Source: XYB1-FULL-44-23 sp964502885 (GTDB taxonomy: Bacteria; Patescibacteriota; Microgenomatia; CAZETR01; Amesbacteraceae). Taken from it: a stretch of DNA of 64,000 nucleotides. The notes beneath the pieces were generated by a model. The model was not told the origin of the DNA. It worked only from the letters and a program-made list of their open reading frames with translations, and did no database searches. Position 1 is the first letter of the stretch. The number at the start of each line of letters is the position of its first letter. Positions 1-7,504 of the stretch are shown in pieces. Location: positions 1-64,000 of the forward strand of contig CAZCXU010000002.1 in NCBI GenBank assembly GCA_964502885.1, in the 5' to 3' direction. The translations under genes were made by a program, and so were the position numbers.

Positions 1-53
1 TAGGACTTCAGATTCTGGATCTGACTATCGGGGTTCGAATCCCTGTCCCCCAG
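1..53 (+). tRNA. tRNA-Gln (CUG anticodon), 5' part cut off by window edge
   Basis: The 3' part of a tRNA folds well. The anticodon stem TCAGA (8-12) pairs with TCTGA (20-24) around the loop TTCTGGA, with anticodon CTG at 15-17. A short variable loop (25-28) follows, then a T arm with stem CGGGG (29-33), loop TTCGAAT (34-40) and stem CCCTG (41-45). The acceptor 3' strand is TCCCCCA (46-52) and the discriminator is G53. CUG reads glutamine codons. The 3' CCA is not encoded. The D arm and 5' acceptor strand lie before the window. An AT-rich accessory region begins immediately downstream, as expected for a tRNA used as an integration site. Confidence 0.88.
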
Positions 54-165
54 CCGAAACGGGCATGATGGGTACCACGCCCTCATAGTCCTGACCCCTA
101 AAACATCTTCTTGTGTAGATTTTCAATCTTTCAGTAGTCTGAGTTTTATGTATCAAGTGTTTTAA

Positions 166-939
166 TTATTTGCTGAGCCAGGGAAATAGTTTATACGACA
201 AGTGGGTTACCAGATAAGTTAGTAATAAACTAAAAGCCAGAAGTGATAATAGACAGGCATATAACAAGCCAGGGTTAAGCTGATAGAGAGAAATTACTAC
301 CAATCTACCAATTCCATGATTTGAGCCCAGCCATTCTCCCAGCGTAGCTCCTACTATACTAGCAGGAACAGCAAGGCGTAAGGAACCTAGCAAGTACGGA
401 AACAACAATGGTAACTGAACATTCCTGTATAAATTCACCTTGGAGGCTCCCCAAGTTTTTCCTAATTCATGGAAATCTTTTTCCAGACCAGACAATCCGT
501 TTTCCAATGAGATCAAGATCGGAAAGTAAGAAATTAAGGCACTAATGAAAACTATTCCACCCCATGAGCCTTGACCGAATGTCATAATGATCAGTGGTGA
601 AAATCCAATGATTGGGAAAGAGTTAATTGCTAAAGAAAGTGGAAATACTACTTTTTTTAGAGATGGGAAAAACCAGAATGCGAAGTTCACGCTAATAGCA
701 CAAATGATTCCAACAAATAGTCCACCTATAGATCTGATAATGGTATAGGAAAATTCTTGAAATATTACCGGTGCTTTTTGTCTAAGTGTATGGAAGATGG
801 TAAAAGGAGTAGGTATAAATGCCTCAATAGATGTTGTTCCCTCAGGGGTTAACTGGCTTTTAAGAGTAATCCCTAACTGCCACGTAACAAGGAAGAATAA
901 TAGCAATGATACAGAGAATACTAATTTATTAAACTTCAT
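166..939 (-). CDS. ABC transporter permease, SsuC/TauC/ThiX-like
   Basis: This 257-residue integral membrane protein has an N-terminal hydrophobic helix followed by five or so more. The binding-protein-dependent permease signature sits in the loop around residues 155-190, where ELGKTWGAS...NVQLPLLFPYLLGSLRLAVP matches the EAA loop that contacts the ATPase. Length and layout fit the nitrate/sulfonate/taurine/HMP importer family. It is the last gene of a minus-strand operon: its start overlaps the end of the ATPase gene by 11 bases, and the binding protein is the first gene. The substrate cannot be read from the permease. Confidence 0.88.
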   Translation of the reverse strand: MKFNKLVFSVSLLLFFLVTWQLGITLKSQLTPEGTTSIEAFIPTPFTIFHTLRQKAPVIFQEFSYTIIRSIGGLFVGIICAISVNFAFWFFPSLKKVVFPLSLAINSFPIIGFSPLIIMTFGQGSWGGIVFISALISYFPILISLENGLSGLEKDFHELGKTWGASKVNLYRNVQLPLLFPYLLGSLRLAVPASIVGATLGEWLGSNHGIGRLVVISLYQLNPGLLYACLLSLLAFSLLLTYLVTHLSYKLFPWLSK

Positions 940-1675
940 GATTGATAAGCTCGAACAAATAATGTCTTAATTTGGCTACGTTTTTTGCGTATTCCACGGA
1001 ATCTCTTAATTTAAGGTCACGTTTTCCATCAAACAAAATATTCATTTCCTTAACTATTGTAGAAGGTAAATGAGGAGACATTACGAGTATCCGATCTGAA
1101 AGAAAAACCGCTTCTTCTAGTGAATGTGTAACGAAAATTGTCGTCACTTTCTCCGATCTTAGTTTTGTTGCCAACTCAATATTCATGACATCTCGGGTAT
1201 ACGCATCAATTGCAGAAAAGGGCTCATCCATTAATAGAATATCCGGTGAAATGGCAATGGCTCTAGCGATAGAGACTTTTTGTTTAGTTCCGCCTGATAT
1301 TTGGTGAGGAAACAATCGGGAATAGGGTTGCAATTTATACTGTTCTATAATTGCTTGGATATTTGCCGAACTAATCTTTTTCCCAATACATTTTAAGGGC
1401 AGTTTAATGTTCTGTTCAACATTCATGTTCGGCATAAGCACTGGGAATTGAGGTATCCATCCTATTTGTGGTTTCTTTTGGTCACCTTTAATTAGGTATT
1501 GCCCAGAACTAAGATGTAATAATTTGGCAATAATTCTCAGCAAGGTTGATTTACCACAACCGCTTTTCCCCACTATTGAAACAAATTCCCCTTTTTTTAT
1601 CTCTAGGTTAATATTTTCCAATACATGTGAAGATTGTGTGTCGTACTGAAAATTACCATTAACAATTGTTAACAC
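929..1675 (-). CDS. ABC transporter ATP-binding protein, SsuB/TauB-like
   Basis: This 248-residue nucleotide-binding subunit has Walker A GKSGCGKST near residue 37, an ISGGTKQK signature (a variant of LSGGQ) near 127, Walker B ILLMDEPFSAID near 147 and a switch His in FVTHS near 182. The order and length fit the nitrate/sulfonate/taurine ATPases. It energises import with the permease encoded downstream (11-base overlap) and the binding protein encoded 4 bases upstream. The three genes are almost certainly cotranscribed and translationally coupled. Confidence 0.92.
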   Translation of the reverse strand: MLTIVNGNFQYDTQSSHVLENINLEIKKGEFVSIVGKSGCGKSTLLRIIAKLLHLSSGQYLIKGDQKKPQIGWIPQFPVLMPNMNVEQNIKLPLKCIGKKISSANIQAIIEQYKLQPYSRLFPHQISGGTKQKVSIARAIAISPDILLMDEPFSAIDAYTRDVMNIELATKLRSEKVTTIFVTHSLEEAVFLSDRILVMSPHLPSTIVKEMNILFDGKRDLKLRDSVEYAKNVAKLRHYLFELINHEV

Positions 1676-1679
1676 AAGT

Positions 1680-2738
1680 TTATTTACTCACAGAGTTCAG
1701 TATCGTTGTGTCTAAATATTCAGATGAACTAGGAGTCGAAGGAATTTGTCCGAGAGCATAGTAACTTGCCGCAAAATTGTTTATTTGTTCAATATTTAAA
1801 CTGCCTATATTATTTTTATCAAATAAAGGAATTGACTTTTTAATTAACCACGATTCTTGTTCCTCATTAAAAGTAGATCCACCACATCTAGGATCAAGTA
1901 TGTCTTTTGCTGCCTGTTCCGGATTCTGCATAATAAATTCAGACCCCTTAATAGTCGCTTTTAGCCATCGAGTTATTTGTACCTTTTTATCGCTTAGAGT
2001 CTTGTCAGATGCTACTGCTATCATAGAAGGTTGTTCAAAGCCGGGAAGTTCGCTAATTGGCAAAAAGCGGTAGGGAATATTAGCTTTCTCTAATTCATAC
2101 GCCTGGGTCGTCCAATAGCCAGCAAGAGCATCAACTTGGTTGGTTAATAAGGGCGTCGCATCAAAACCAACTGTCATAAAATTGAGATCGCTTTCTTTAA
2201 CTCCGGCGTATTGAGCTAATGCTCCCTGAATTACAGCATCAGCAGTTACTCCGATTTTAATTTTTGATCCATCCGGCTTCTTTTTGGCAAAGTCTTTGAG
2301 ACTGGTAATTCCTGAACTCTCTCTTACCATGAACCCATAGGGATTATCTGTCCAGAATGAAGCAAAAGCTTTAACTTTGTATTTTTCAGAATCATTTTGC
2401 TTTGTTACTCCTTTTAATAGAGGAACCAGATCGCCATCAATACCAATATCTAAAGTAGAGTCTTGTGCTACCGCAGTTGTGGCTACAATAAAGGATGCAC
2501 CACTGGGACCTCCGGGGATTAATTGTACGTCCAGGTTTTCCTGATCATAAAACCCTTGAACGATAGCTGAACAAACATTTGCAAATTCTCCGTTAAGCAA
2601 CCAACCAGCTTGGACTTTCAAACTATCTTTTTTGCTGGTTGTTTCTCTTGGAGTTTCTCTATTTATTAACCCTTTGACGAAATAAACTGAAGCTAATAAA
2701 ACTAAGACTCCCAAAACGAACAATAGTATCTTTTTCAT
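1680..2738 (-). CDS. ABC transporter substrate-binding protein, NMT1/THI5-like
   Basis: This 352-residue exported protein starts with a short Lys-rich N terminus and a hydrophobic stretch (about residues 4-22) that works as signal or anchor. No lipobox cysteine is visible, so it is probably an N-terminally anchored binding protein. The mature part resembles the NMT1/THI5/SsuA family: an early W-L-L-N-G-E-F-A-N segment, a GGPSGA loop near 77-82 and a central DIGIDGD segment. Family members bind pyrimidine (HMP) precursors, riboflavin, sulfonates or nitrate; the ligand here is unknown. It heads the importer operon and is transcribed divergently from the kinase at 2785, sharing a 46-base intergenic region. 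Confidence 0.85.
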   Translation of the reverse strand: MKKILLFVLGVLVLLASVYFVKGLINRETPRETTSKKDSLKVQAGWLLNGEFANVCSAIVQGFYDQENLDVQLIPGGPSGASFIVATTAVAQDSTLDIGIDGDLVPLLKGVTKQNDSEKYKVKAFASFWTDNPYGFMVRESSGITSLKDFAKKKPDGSKIKIGVTADAVIQGALAQYAGVKESDLNFMTVGFDATPLLTNQVDALAGYWTTQAYELEKANIPYRFLPISELPGFEQPSMIAVASDKTLSDKKVQITRWLKATIKGSEFIMQNPEQAAKDILDPRCGGSTFNEEQESWLIKKSIPLFDKNNIGSLNIEQINNFAASYYALGQIPSTPSSSEYLDTTILNSVSK

Positions 2739-2770
2739 ACCCTGTTTTCAGATTTTAACACAATACGAGG

Positions 2771-2776
2771 TAAAAT
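2771..2776 (+). promoter_or_regulatory. -10 box, probably for a leaderless mRNA
   Basis: TAAAAT lies 8 bases before the ATG at 2785, with no Shine-Dalgarno sequence between. Transcription starting about 7 bases after the box would leave essentially no leader. No convincing -35 hexamer is seen. Confidence 0.45.
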
Positions 2777-2784
2777 AGTATTCA

Positions 2785-3597
2785 ATGATTCCTTATAAGT
2801 CAGGTCTAGTTCATGATGTTTACAAAAAAGATGACTACATCATTAAGGTTGCTAAAGAAAATTTCCCCGATTTCAACTCTAAAGACCATTTCGAGCTCGA
2901 AGTGAATTCTCTAAGACTTTTAAATCTACATGGTGTACCTACTCCACACGAAACCGAGGTTTGGAAATCAGAAGGGTCATTATCATACAAATTCGGAATT
3001 AAAGAATCATTCGTAGAAGGCAAACAGCTTGAATGGAAAGATTTACACGACTGTCATTTAAATACAATGATCGATCTTTTCAATAAAGCTCACCATATTG
3101 ATTTGGATAAATTTGGATATTTGAATGAGAAAATGACAGGTAACTGCTATAAATGGAAAGATTTCTTAATTAGTTTTATTTCACCTTTTTTATCTGTATT
3201 CCGGAAAGGTAACGGCTTCAAAAAATATATATCACAGGTTGTTAATAATATTGAGAACTTGGAGTTCTCAGGGTCCGGAAAGTTTCTTTTTGTAGATTTG
3301 AACCCCGGTAATATGATTTTTTCCCAAAATGACATTTTGGCAGCCGTAATTGACATTGACCATCCCTATAGTGGTGATCCGCTTTATGATTTCGCTTCAG
3401 TTAATTGGTATAGTCCGGACACTTTTCAAAGGCTTTTAAAAATTACACGTATTACCCAAATACAAATTAAAACAATCAAACTATATACAATTATTCATGG
3501 AATGAATGTTGTGTTATGGATGAAGAGGCACAATTTAGATGTGACAAAAGAAATCGATAAGCTTAATAACTTTCTAATCAGTGTTCCAGTATCTTAA
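2785..3597 (+). CDS. APH/choline-kinase-fold phosphotransferase
   Basis: This 270-residue protein has the C-terminal catalytic pattern of the aminoglycoside/choline kinase superfamily. VDLNPGNM (about residues 171-178) corresponds to the HGDxxxxN catalytic loop, and AVIDIDHPYSGDPLYDFA (about 189-206) is the metal-binding Asp loop with the downstream GDPxxD element. The usual His-Gly before the catalytic Asp is replaced by Phe-Val, but the Asp and Asn are retained, so activity is plausible. Family members phosphorylate small hydroxylated molecules, including antibiotics and sugars; the substrate here is unknown. The 3' end overlaps the end of the convergent S66 peptidase gene by 20 bases. It could act in resistance or tailoring linked to the neighbouring cluster, which is inference only. 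Confidence 0.8.
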   Translation: MIPYKSGLVHDVYKKDDYIIKVAKENFPDFNSKDHFELEVNSLRLLNLHGVPTPHETEVWKSEGSLSYKFGIKESFVEGKQLEWKDLHDCHLNTMIDLFNKAHHIDLDKFGYLNEKMTGNCYKWKDFLISFISPFLSVFRKGNGFKKYISQVVNNIENLEFSGSGKFLFVDLNPGNMIFSQNDILAAVIDIDHPYSGDPLYDFASVNWYSPDTFQRLLKITRITQIQIKTIKLYTIIHGMNVVLWMKRHNLDVTKEIDKLNNFLISVPVS

Positions 3598-4564
3598 TTT
3601 TCGATGAAGATCCAGATATGATTTCAGATCTACCGCCAATTGGTATAGTTATTCGCGGAGTAGTATGACCAAAATCAGCATTTGCGATTACTGGAATGTT
3701 CCCAAAAGTTTGCGAGTTTCTTTGAAATATCGACATTAGTGATTCCATTCCTATTTCACTCGCTGCTTGAAACCGTCCCAGAACTACACCAGCACAATTC
3801 TGAAAGCCCGGAGACAGAGCCAGAGATACAAGATTCCGATTTAAATGATCAAGAGAGTACTCGCTATCGTCTTCTAAAAACCAAATAAATTTATCCTCTG
3901 TGCTCGGAAAATAATTGGTACCTTTTAATAATTGAAGTGTAGAGATATTGCCGCCTAGAATTAATCCTTCTGCTTCTCCTGGTTTAATTGAAATGTATCC
4001 GGAATTTTCATTAAAGTGGCGTTTTTGTTGATCTTTCCCCCATTTTTCGTCGCTCCATTGCACAGAGCTATGCACTGTAAATTCGTTTTCTTTGAAAAGA
4101 CATTTCTTGAAATATTCTAATGTATAATCGAATCCCTTTAAGTCACCAAAATCAAAGTAATGAGGACCATAATAAGTTAACAAACCAGTCTTTGCATAAA
4201 TGGCACTAAGAATAGCCGTAATGTCAGAGTAACCACACACAACCTTAGGATTGTCTCTGATTATGTCGTAATTTAGGAAGGGTAAAATCTCTATCGAGTT
4301 ATAACCCCCGATAACTGTGATAATTCCTTTGACATTCTTATCCAAGAAAGCCTGATGAAGATCAGAGACTCTCGCCTCAATTGAAGTAGAAGACATTTTG
4401 TCAATTTGATTTACATTTTGACCAAATGTTAACTTCAGTCCCAAGTCAGCAAATCTCTTATTAGCAATATCTTTCAGTTCTTGATTGATCCAAGGCAAAG
4501 CCAGGCTGCGAGCGGGAGCAACTACTCTAATTTCATCTCCGGTAGATAATTTGGAAGGAGTCAT
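3578..4564 (-). CDS. S66 family serine peptidase (LD-carboxypeptidase / MccF-like)
   Basis: The protein has 328 residues from the chosen start. It contains the S66 Ser-Glu-His set: nucleophile Ser in GYSDIT (about residue 113), acidic FLEDDSE (about 235) and the His loop FGHTTPR near the C terminus. The family includes murein LD-carboxypeptidase and MccF, which cleaves microcin C-type aminoacyl- or peptidyl-nucleotides and gives self-immunity. A longer reading adds seven codons, but the ATG at 4564 overlaps the TGA of the upstream gene (ATGA), which indicates coupling, and has TATAAT 6 bases upstream. It is the last gene of the radical SAM/LysRS-like/NDK-like cluster. A specific MccF-type role is inferred from context; a cell-wall role is possible. 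Confidence 0.85.
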   Translation of the reverse strand: MTPSKLSTGDEIRVVAPARSLALPWINQELKDIANKRFADLGLKLTFGQNVNQIDKMSSTSIEARVSDLHQAFLDKNVKGIITVIGGYNSIEILPFLNYDIIRDNPKVVCGYSDITAILSAIYAKTGLLTYYGPHYFDFGDLKGFDYTLEYFKKCLFKENEFTVHSSVQWSDEKWGKDQQKRHFNENSGYISIKPGEAEGLILGGNISTLQLLKGTNYFPSTEDKFIWFLEDDSEYSLDHLNRNLVSLALSPGFQNCAGVVLGRFQAASEIGMESLMSIFQRNSQTFGNIPVIANADFGHTTPRITIPIGGRSEIISGSSSKIKILEH

Positions 4565-5040
4565 AATTTCATTATACTTTCCCAATCATCCAATTTTAAA
4601 GCATTAACTTGATAGTTGAGTTCTTCAAAACTGTCAATTTTATGCAAACCATTGAAAACTACTTCGAATGTACTATTTTCCCTAGCATATTTTTTATTTA
4701 AACCAAACATAGACCTCATCGATCCATCATACTCGCCCAAACACGCTCTAGATGTCCCCACATCTTTAATCAGTCTATTAATGGTATTACCTAAGGTATG
4801 CTCAACAATTAGTATTATGTAGTTGTTACCAAAGTCACCTTGTCGGTATGCGTTTGAGAATTGTTCAAGAATATCTTCAGAGAAATCCTTTTGATATAAG
4901 GTTTTAACATCATTTGAGAAATCGTTTCTTTTGTAAATTTTTTTAATTACATAGCCTCTATTTTTTAACTCAAGTATAATTCTTTTTAAGATATTCAAAC
5001 ATTCAGGCTTGATCACTAATAATGAAATATCAGAAGTCAT
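4561..5040 (-). CDS. Nucleoside diphosphate kinase-like protein
   Basis: This 159-residue protein has a ferredoxin-like start (SLLVIKPECL, matching the family's xLxIxKPDxx) and a C-terminal NGLHKIDSFEEL that aligns with the NDK motif NxxHxSDSxExA, so the phosphorylated His is present at residue 133. Upstream, GSMRSMFG corresponds to the GTIRGDFG nucleotide-binding segment, but about 10-12 extra residues lie between it and the His motif. Overall identity to housekeeping Ndk looks low. The start ATG overlaps the TGA of the synthetase-like gene, and the end overlaps the start of the S66 gene, so it is part of a coupled cluster. A role on a modified nucleotide is inferred; moonlighting as an ordinary Ndk is the alternative. 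Confidence 0.78.
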   Translation of the reverse strand: MTSDISLLVIKPECLNILKRIILELKNRGYVIKKIYKRNDFSNDVKTLYQKDFSEDILEQFSNAYRQGDFGNNYIILIVEHTLGNTINRLIKDVGTSRACLGEYDGSMRSMFGLNKKYARENSTFEVVFNGLHKIDSFEELNYQVNALKLDDWESIMKL

Positions 5041-6203
5041 ACTACCAGTTTACCAGGAATAACCTCCTTAATAGTTTCCTTCTTCATCAAAGTCATCATC
5101 AACCGGTCAAAACTAATAAATAATCCCAGACAAGGAGGCAACCCTCGTTTGAATTCATCTAAGAAACCCAAGTCCAATTGAGCAGATGGCCTTTCAATTT
5201 TTAACTGCTCAAACTGAACTAATAGCTTTTGTAATACTTGTTGGTAATTTCCACTTTCTTCATTTATATGCATAATGGATCCAGCTCCGGCATAAACAAA
5301 TTTTGCATCACATGCTGTTCCATCCGCATTTTGTTTGGTAAAAGGAGACGCCCAATTTGAAGGCTGATTTAATAAGATCTGAGGTCTTTTAGTTCTTTTG
5401 ATTTTTTTATTGTATGTTTCCCGATCCTCCTCATTGAGAGTATTAACATCGATAGTCTCGTTAGGGTTGAGGATTCTTAATACTTCATCTTGTGATAAAT
5501 TGGAAAGATCTATTGAGAACTCATCACCGAGCTCCTTAAGTATTTTTCGCATTAAAACCAAACCTTCATCTAAGCTCATATAAGGAATATAAGCTTCTAC
5601 TGCAGTAAATTCTGTCTCTCTTCGGTTCGAGGTACCTAAATTTCTGTATAATTTTCCTACTTCAAAAACAGGCAACTGAGTCCGGCATAAATATTTCTTA
5701 AGCTCCAGTTCCATAGTGAATCTTAAATATGAAATGTCCCCTTCAATATCTTGTGTTGAAAATGGTACTATATTAGCCGTTCCAGAGTAGGGAGACATGG
5801 TTTTACTGTCAACCTCAATGGCTCCAGTTTCAAGCAAATTCTTCCTAATGATAGCCATTGATTTCGCTCGATTAAGTAATACCTCTCTTAATTCAAGGTC
5901 TTCACCAACATACTCTTCAGGTCGACACAATAGTTGGTATGATTCAATGAAAACACTTTTTTGACCAGTTTTTGTGTTCTTTGGTTCCCCATTACAAGCA
6001 ACAAAATCGCCCAATTTAAGAGAAAAATCACCTTCGACATTCTCAAACACAGCTTGCGTTTTGCTAAGTCCATTAAAAATATCACAAAACACTGTTTGCT
6101 TATGTTTTCTGACCGCAATAACACGACCAGTTAACTCATTTACCACTTTATCAGGGGCTGTACTTGGTATCTCCCTGGAGCTCGAAGGCCTATTCTCAGT
6201 CAT
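5037..6203 (-). CDS. Class II lysyl-tRNA synthetase-like paralogue
   Basis: This 388-residue protein has an N-terminal OB fold (about residues 22-95) and a class II catalytic core. Motif 2 is GKLYRNLG...RRETEFTAVEAY (about 203-226). Motif 3 is GLFISFDRLMM near 362-372, preceded by FKRGLPP, which matches the GLPP segment of LysRS. At 388 residues it is over 100 shorter than a usual LysS (about 500), with losses in the OB and inter-motif regions. It lies between a radical SAM gene and an NDK-like gene, not with translation genes, so an amino-acid-activating biosynthetic role is likely, as for other stand-alone synthetase paralogues. It could still be a functional tRNA synthetase. TATAAT lies 8 bases before its ATG. 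Confidence 0.87.
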   Translation of the reverse strand: MTENRPSSSREIPSTAPDKVVNELTGRVIAVRKHKQTVFCDIFNGLSKTQAVFENVEGDFSLKLGDFVACNGEPKNTKTGQKSVFIESYQLLCRPEEYVGEDLELREVLLNRAKSMAIIRKNLLETGAIEVDSKTMSPYSGTANIVPFSTQDIEGDISYLRFTMELELKKYLCRTQLPVFEVGKLYRNLGTSNRRETEFTAVEAYIPYMSLDEGLVLMRKILKELGDEFSIDLSNLSQDEVLRILNPNETIDVNTLNEEDRETYNKKIKRTKRPQILLNQPSNWASPFTKQNADGTACDAKFVYAGAGSIMHINEESGNYQQVLQKLLVQFEQLKIERPSAQLDLGFLDEFKRGLPPCLGLFISFDRLMMTLMKKETIKEVIPGKLVV

Positions 6204-6211
6204 TCTATGGG

Positions 6212-6217
6212 ATTATA
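6212..6217 (-). promoter_or_regulatory. -10 box before the synthetase-like gene
   Basis: On the minus strand TATAAT lies 8 bases before the ATG at 6203 in the context TATAATCCCATAG. Nearly the same context, TATAATCCGATAG, precedes the radical SAM gene. This suggests each gene of the cluster has its own start signal and little or no leader. Confidence 0.5.
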
Positions 6218-6233
6218 CTACCAGCTGTGCTTT

Positions 6234-7442
6234 CTAGGCCAATTGATCAATTATACGAGTTAAACAGATTTCCTGTCCTGCAAACAAGGGGTTAGTTTCT
6301 CCTTTTGATTCAGAGATTGAAAAAGCTGCGTTTCTACACCCACCCATACATAGCGATTGATACTCACAATTATCTCTAGAGCATTGACCCTGCAAATTTG
6401 TTGTAAGGTTTTGTTCGGTAACTTGTGGCGTTAAGATCTTGACATCAACATTTCCCAAACTAATGTCCACGTGTCCTGATTTAAGTTGAGGAAAAGACAT
6501 TGCCAGAAAACATGGATAAATATCGTGTGTGCCTAATGAAATCCCTAAATATTGCTGGTCAATCCACGGACAAAAATATTTTGTATTTGGTCTCATACCT
6601 GATTCTCCTGACAAATATTTAAAATATTTGTTTGAATAAAAATTTGGCCCAAATGATAATCCAAATAACCGCAGGTTCATGTTAGGGTGTTTAATTCGTG
6701 ACTTATTAATATATACCAAGAACTCTATAACGTGTTCTATGCTTAATAACTTATCACTTGGAAGTTGTTTTGCCCGTCCATCTGGTGTATAGCGTACAAA
6801 CTTCATGTCTCGAACACCTAAATTGTAAGCTTCGTCAATTAAATCTGGGATATCGTGTACATTATCTCCATAAACGGTAGTAAATGTTGATACTGGAATA
6901 CCGGATTCTTGTAATATTTGAATACCTTTTATTGTTTTGGAATATGCCTCTTCACTAATTCCGGTAAGCTCTAAATGATGCTCTATGCTTCCATGAATGC
7001 TTACTGCCGCCCTTCTAATTCCATTAGCCTTTAATATCTGAGGTGTAGATTCTGTAATATAAGAAGCGTTTGTTAAGATCTTATCCATATCTAATTCATG
7101 GTAAAAGGGCAACAATTGAAGAGCTGTAGTTATTTCCTTTGGGTATAACCAGAGATTTATACGATCATCTCTAGCTTTAAAATAATCTAATAATGTTCGG
7201 ATCTCCTGGAATGATTCTGTATCTATTCTTAGATCTTGTTTACCTTGTTCCACAAAGAAGCAGTGATTACACTTCTGGTTACATATGTTAGGCACTAATA
7301 TATCAATATTTTGTTTTGTAGGTTTAGTATCCATCTTACGGCTGAGCTCATTGGCATTTCGACAGGAAGTGGACCCCTGAATACGCTGGTCTAAGGATCC
7401 GTTAATGTTTATAAAGGTGGAAACTGATTCTTTGTTTGCCAT
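6234..7442 (-). CDS. Radical SAM enzyme with SPASM-type C terminus
   Basis: The 402-residue protein has the radical SAM cluster motif CxxxCxxC at C54, C58 and C61 (CNQKCNHC), then a TIM-barrel-like middle. The C terminus is Cys-rich (CPW..., YPCF, CSRDNCEY, CMGGCR), typical of SPASM domains that bind additional iron-sulfur clusters. SPASM enzymes usually modify peptides, proteins or other small molecules. It is the first gene of the minus-strand cluster and is followed after 30 bases by the LysRS-like gene. No precursor peptide gene is evident in the 62 bases upstream. The extended N terminus before the cluster motif (about 50 residues) is Ser/Asn-rich and unassigned. The substrate is unknown. 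Confidence 0.9.
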   Translation of the reverse strand: MANKESVSTFININGSLDQRIQGSTSCRNANELSRKMDTKPTKQNIDILVPNICNQKCNHCFFVEQGKQDLRIDTESFQEIRTLLDYFKARDDRINLWLYPKEITTALQLLPFYHELDMDKILTNASYITESTPQILKANGIRRAAVSIHGSIEHHLELTGISEEAYSKTIKGIQILQESGIPVSTFTTVYGDNVHDIPDLIDEAYNLGVRDMKFVRYTPDGRAKQLPSDKLLSIEHVIEFLVYINKSRIKHPNMNLRLFGLSFGPNFYSNKYFKYLSGESGMRPNTKYFCPWIDQQYLGISLGTHDIYPCFLAMSFPQLKSGHVDISLGNVDVKILTPQVTEQNLTTNLQGQCSRDNCEYQSLCMGGCRNAAFSISESKGETNPLFAGQEICLTRIIDQLA

Positions 7443-7451
7443 TACTATCGG

Positions 7452-7457
7452 ATTATA
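7452..7457 (-). promoter_or_regulatory. -10 box before the radical SAM gene
   Basis: Minus-strand TATAAT lies 9 bases before the ATG at 7442, with no Shine-Dalgarno between. The surrounding bases TATAATCCGATAG match the box before the next gene in the cluster. Confidence 0.5.
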
Positions 7458-7504
7458 GTATTAAATTCTAGAAATTAATTAGATGATTATTCATTAAACA
7501 CTTT

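Noticed and set aside
54..111. Imperfect palindrome around GGTACC after the tRNA (about 66-87) as an att core or terminator
   Set aside because: Several mismatches, no T run, and no second copy in the window.
7443..7504. Precursor peptide gene upstream of the radical SAM enzyme
   Set aside because: The 62-base gap holds no ATG frame of useful length on either strand; a precursor could be elsewhere.
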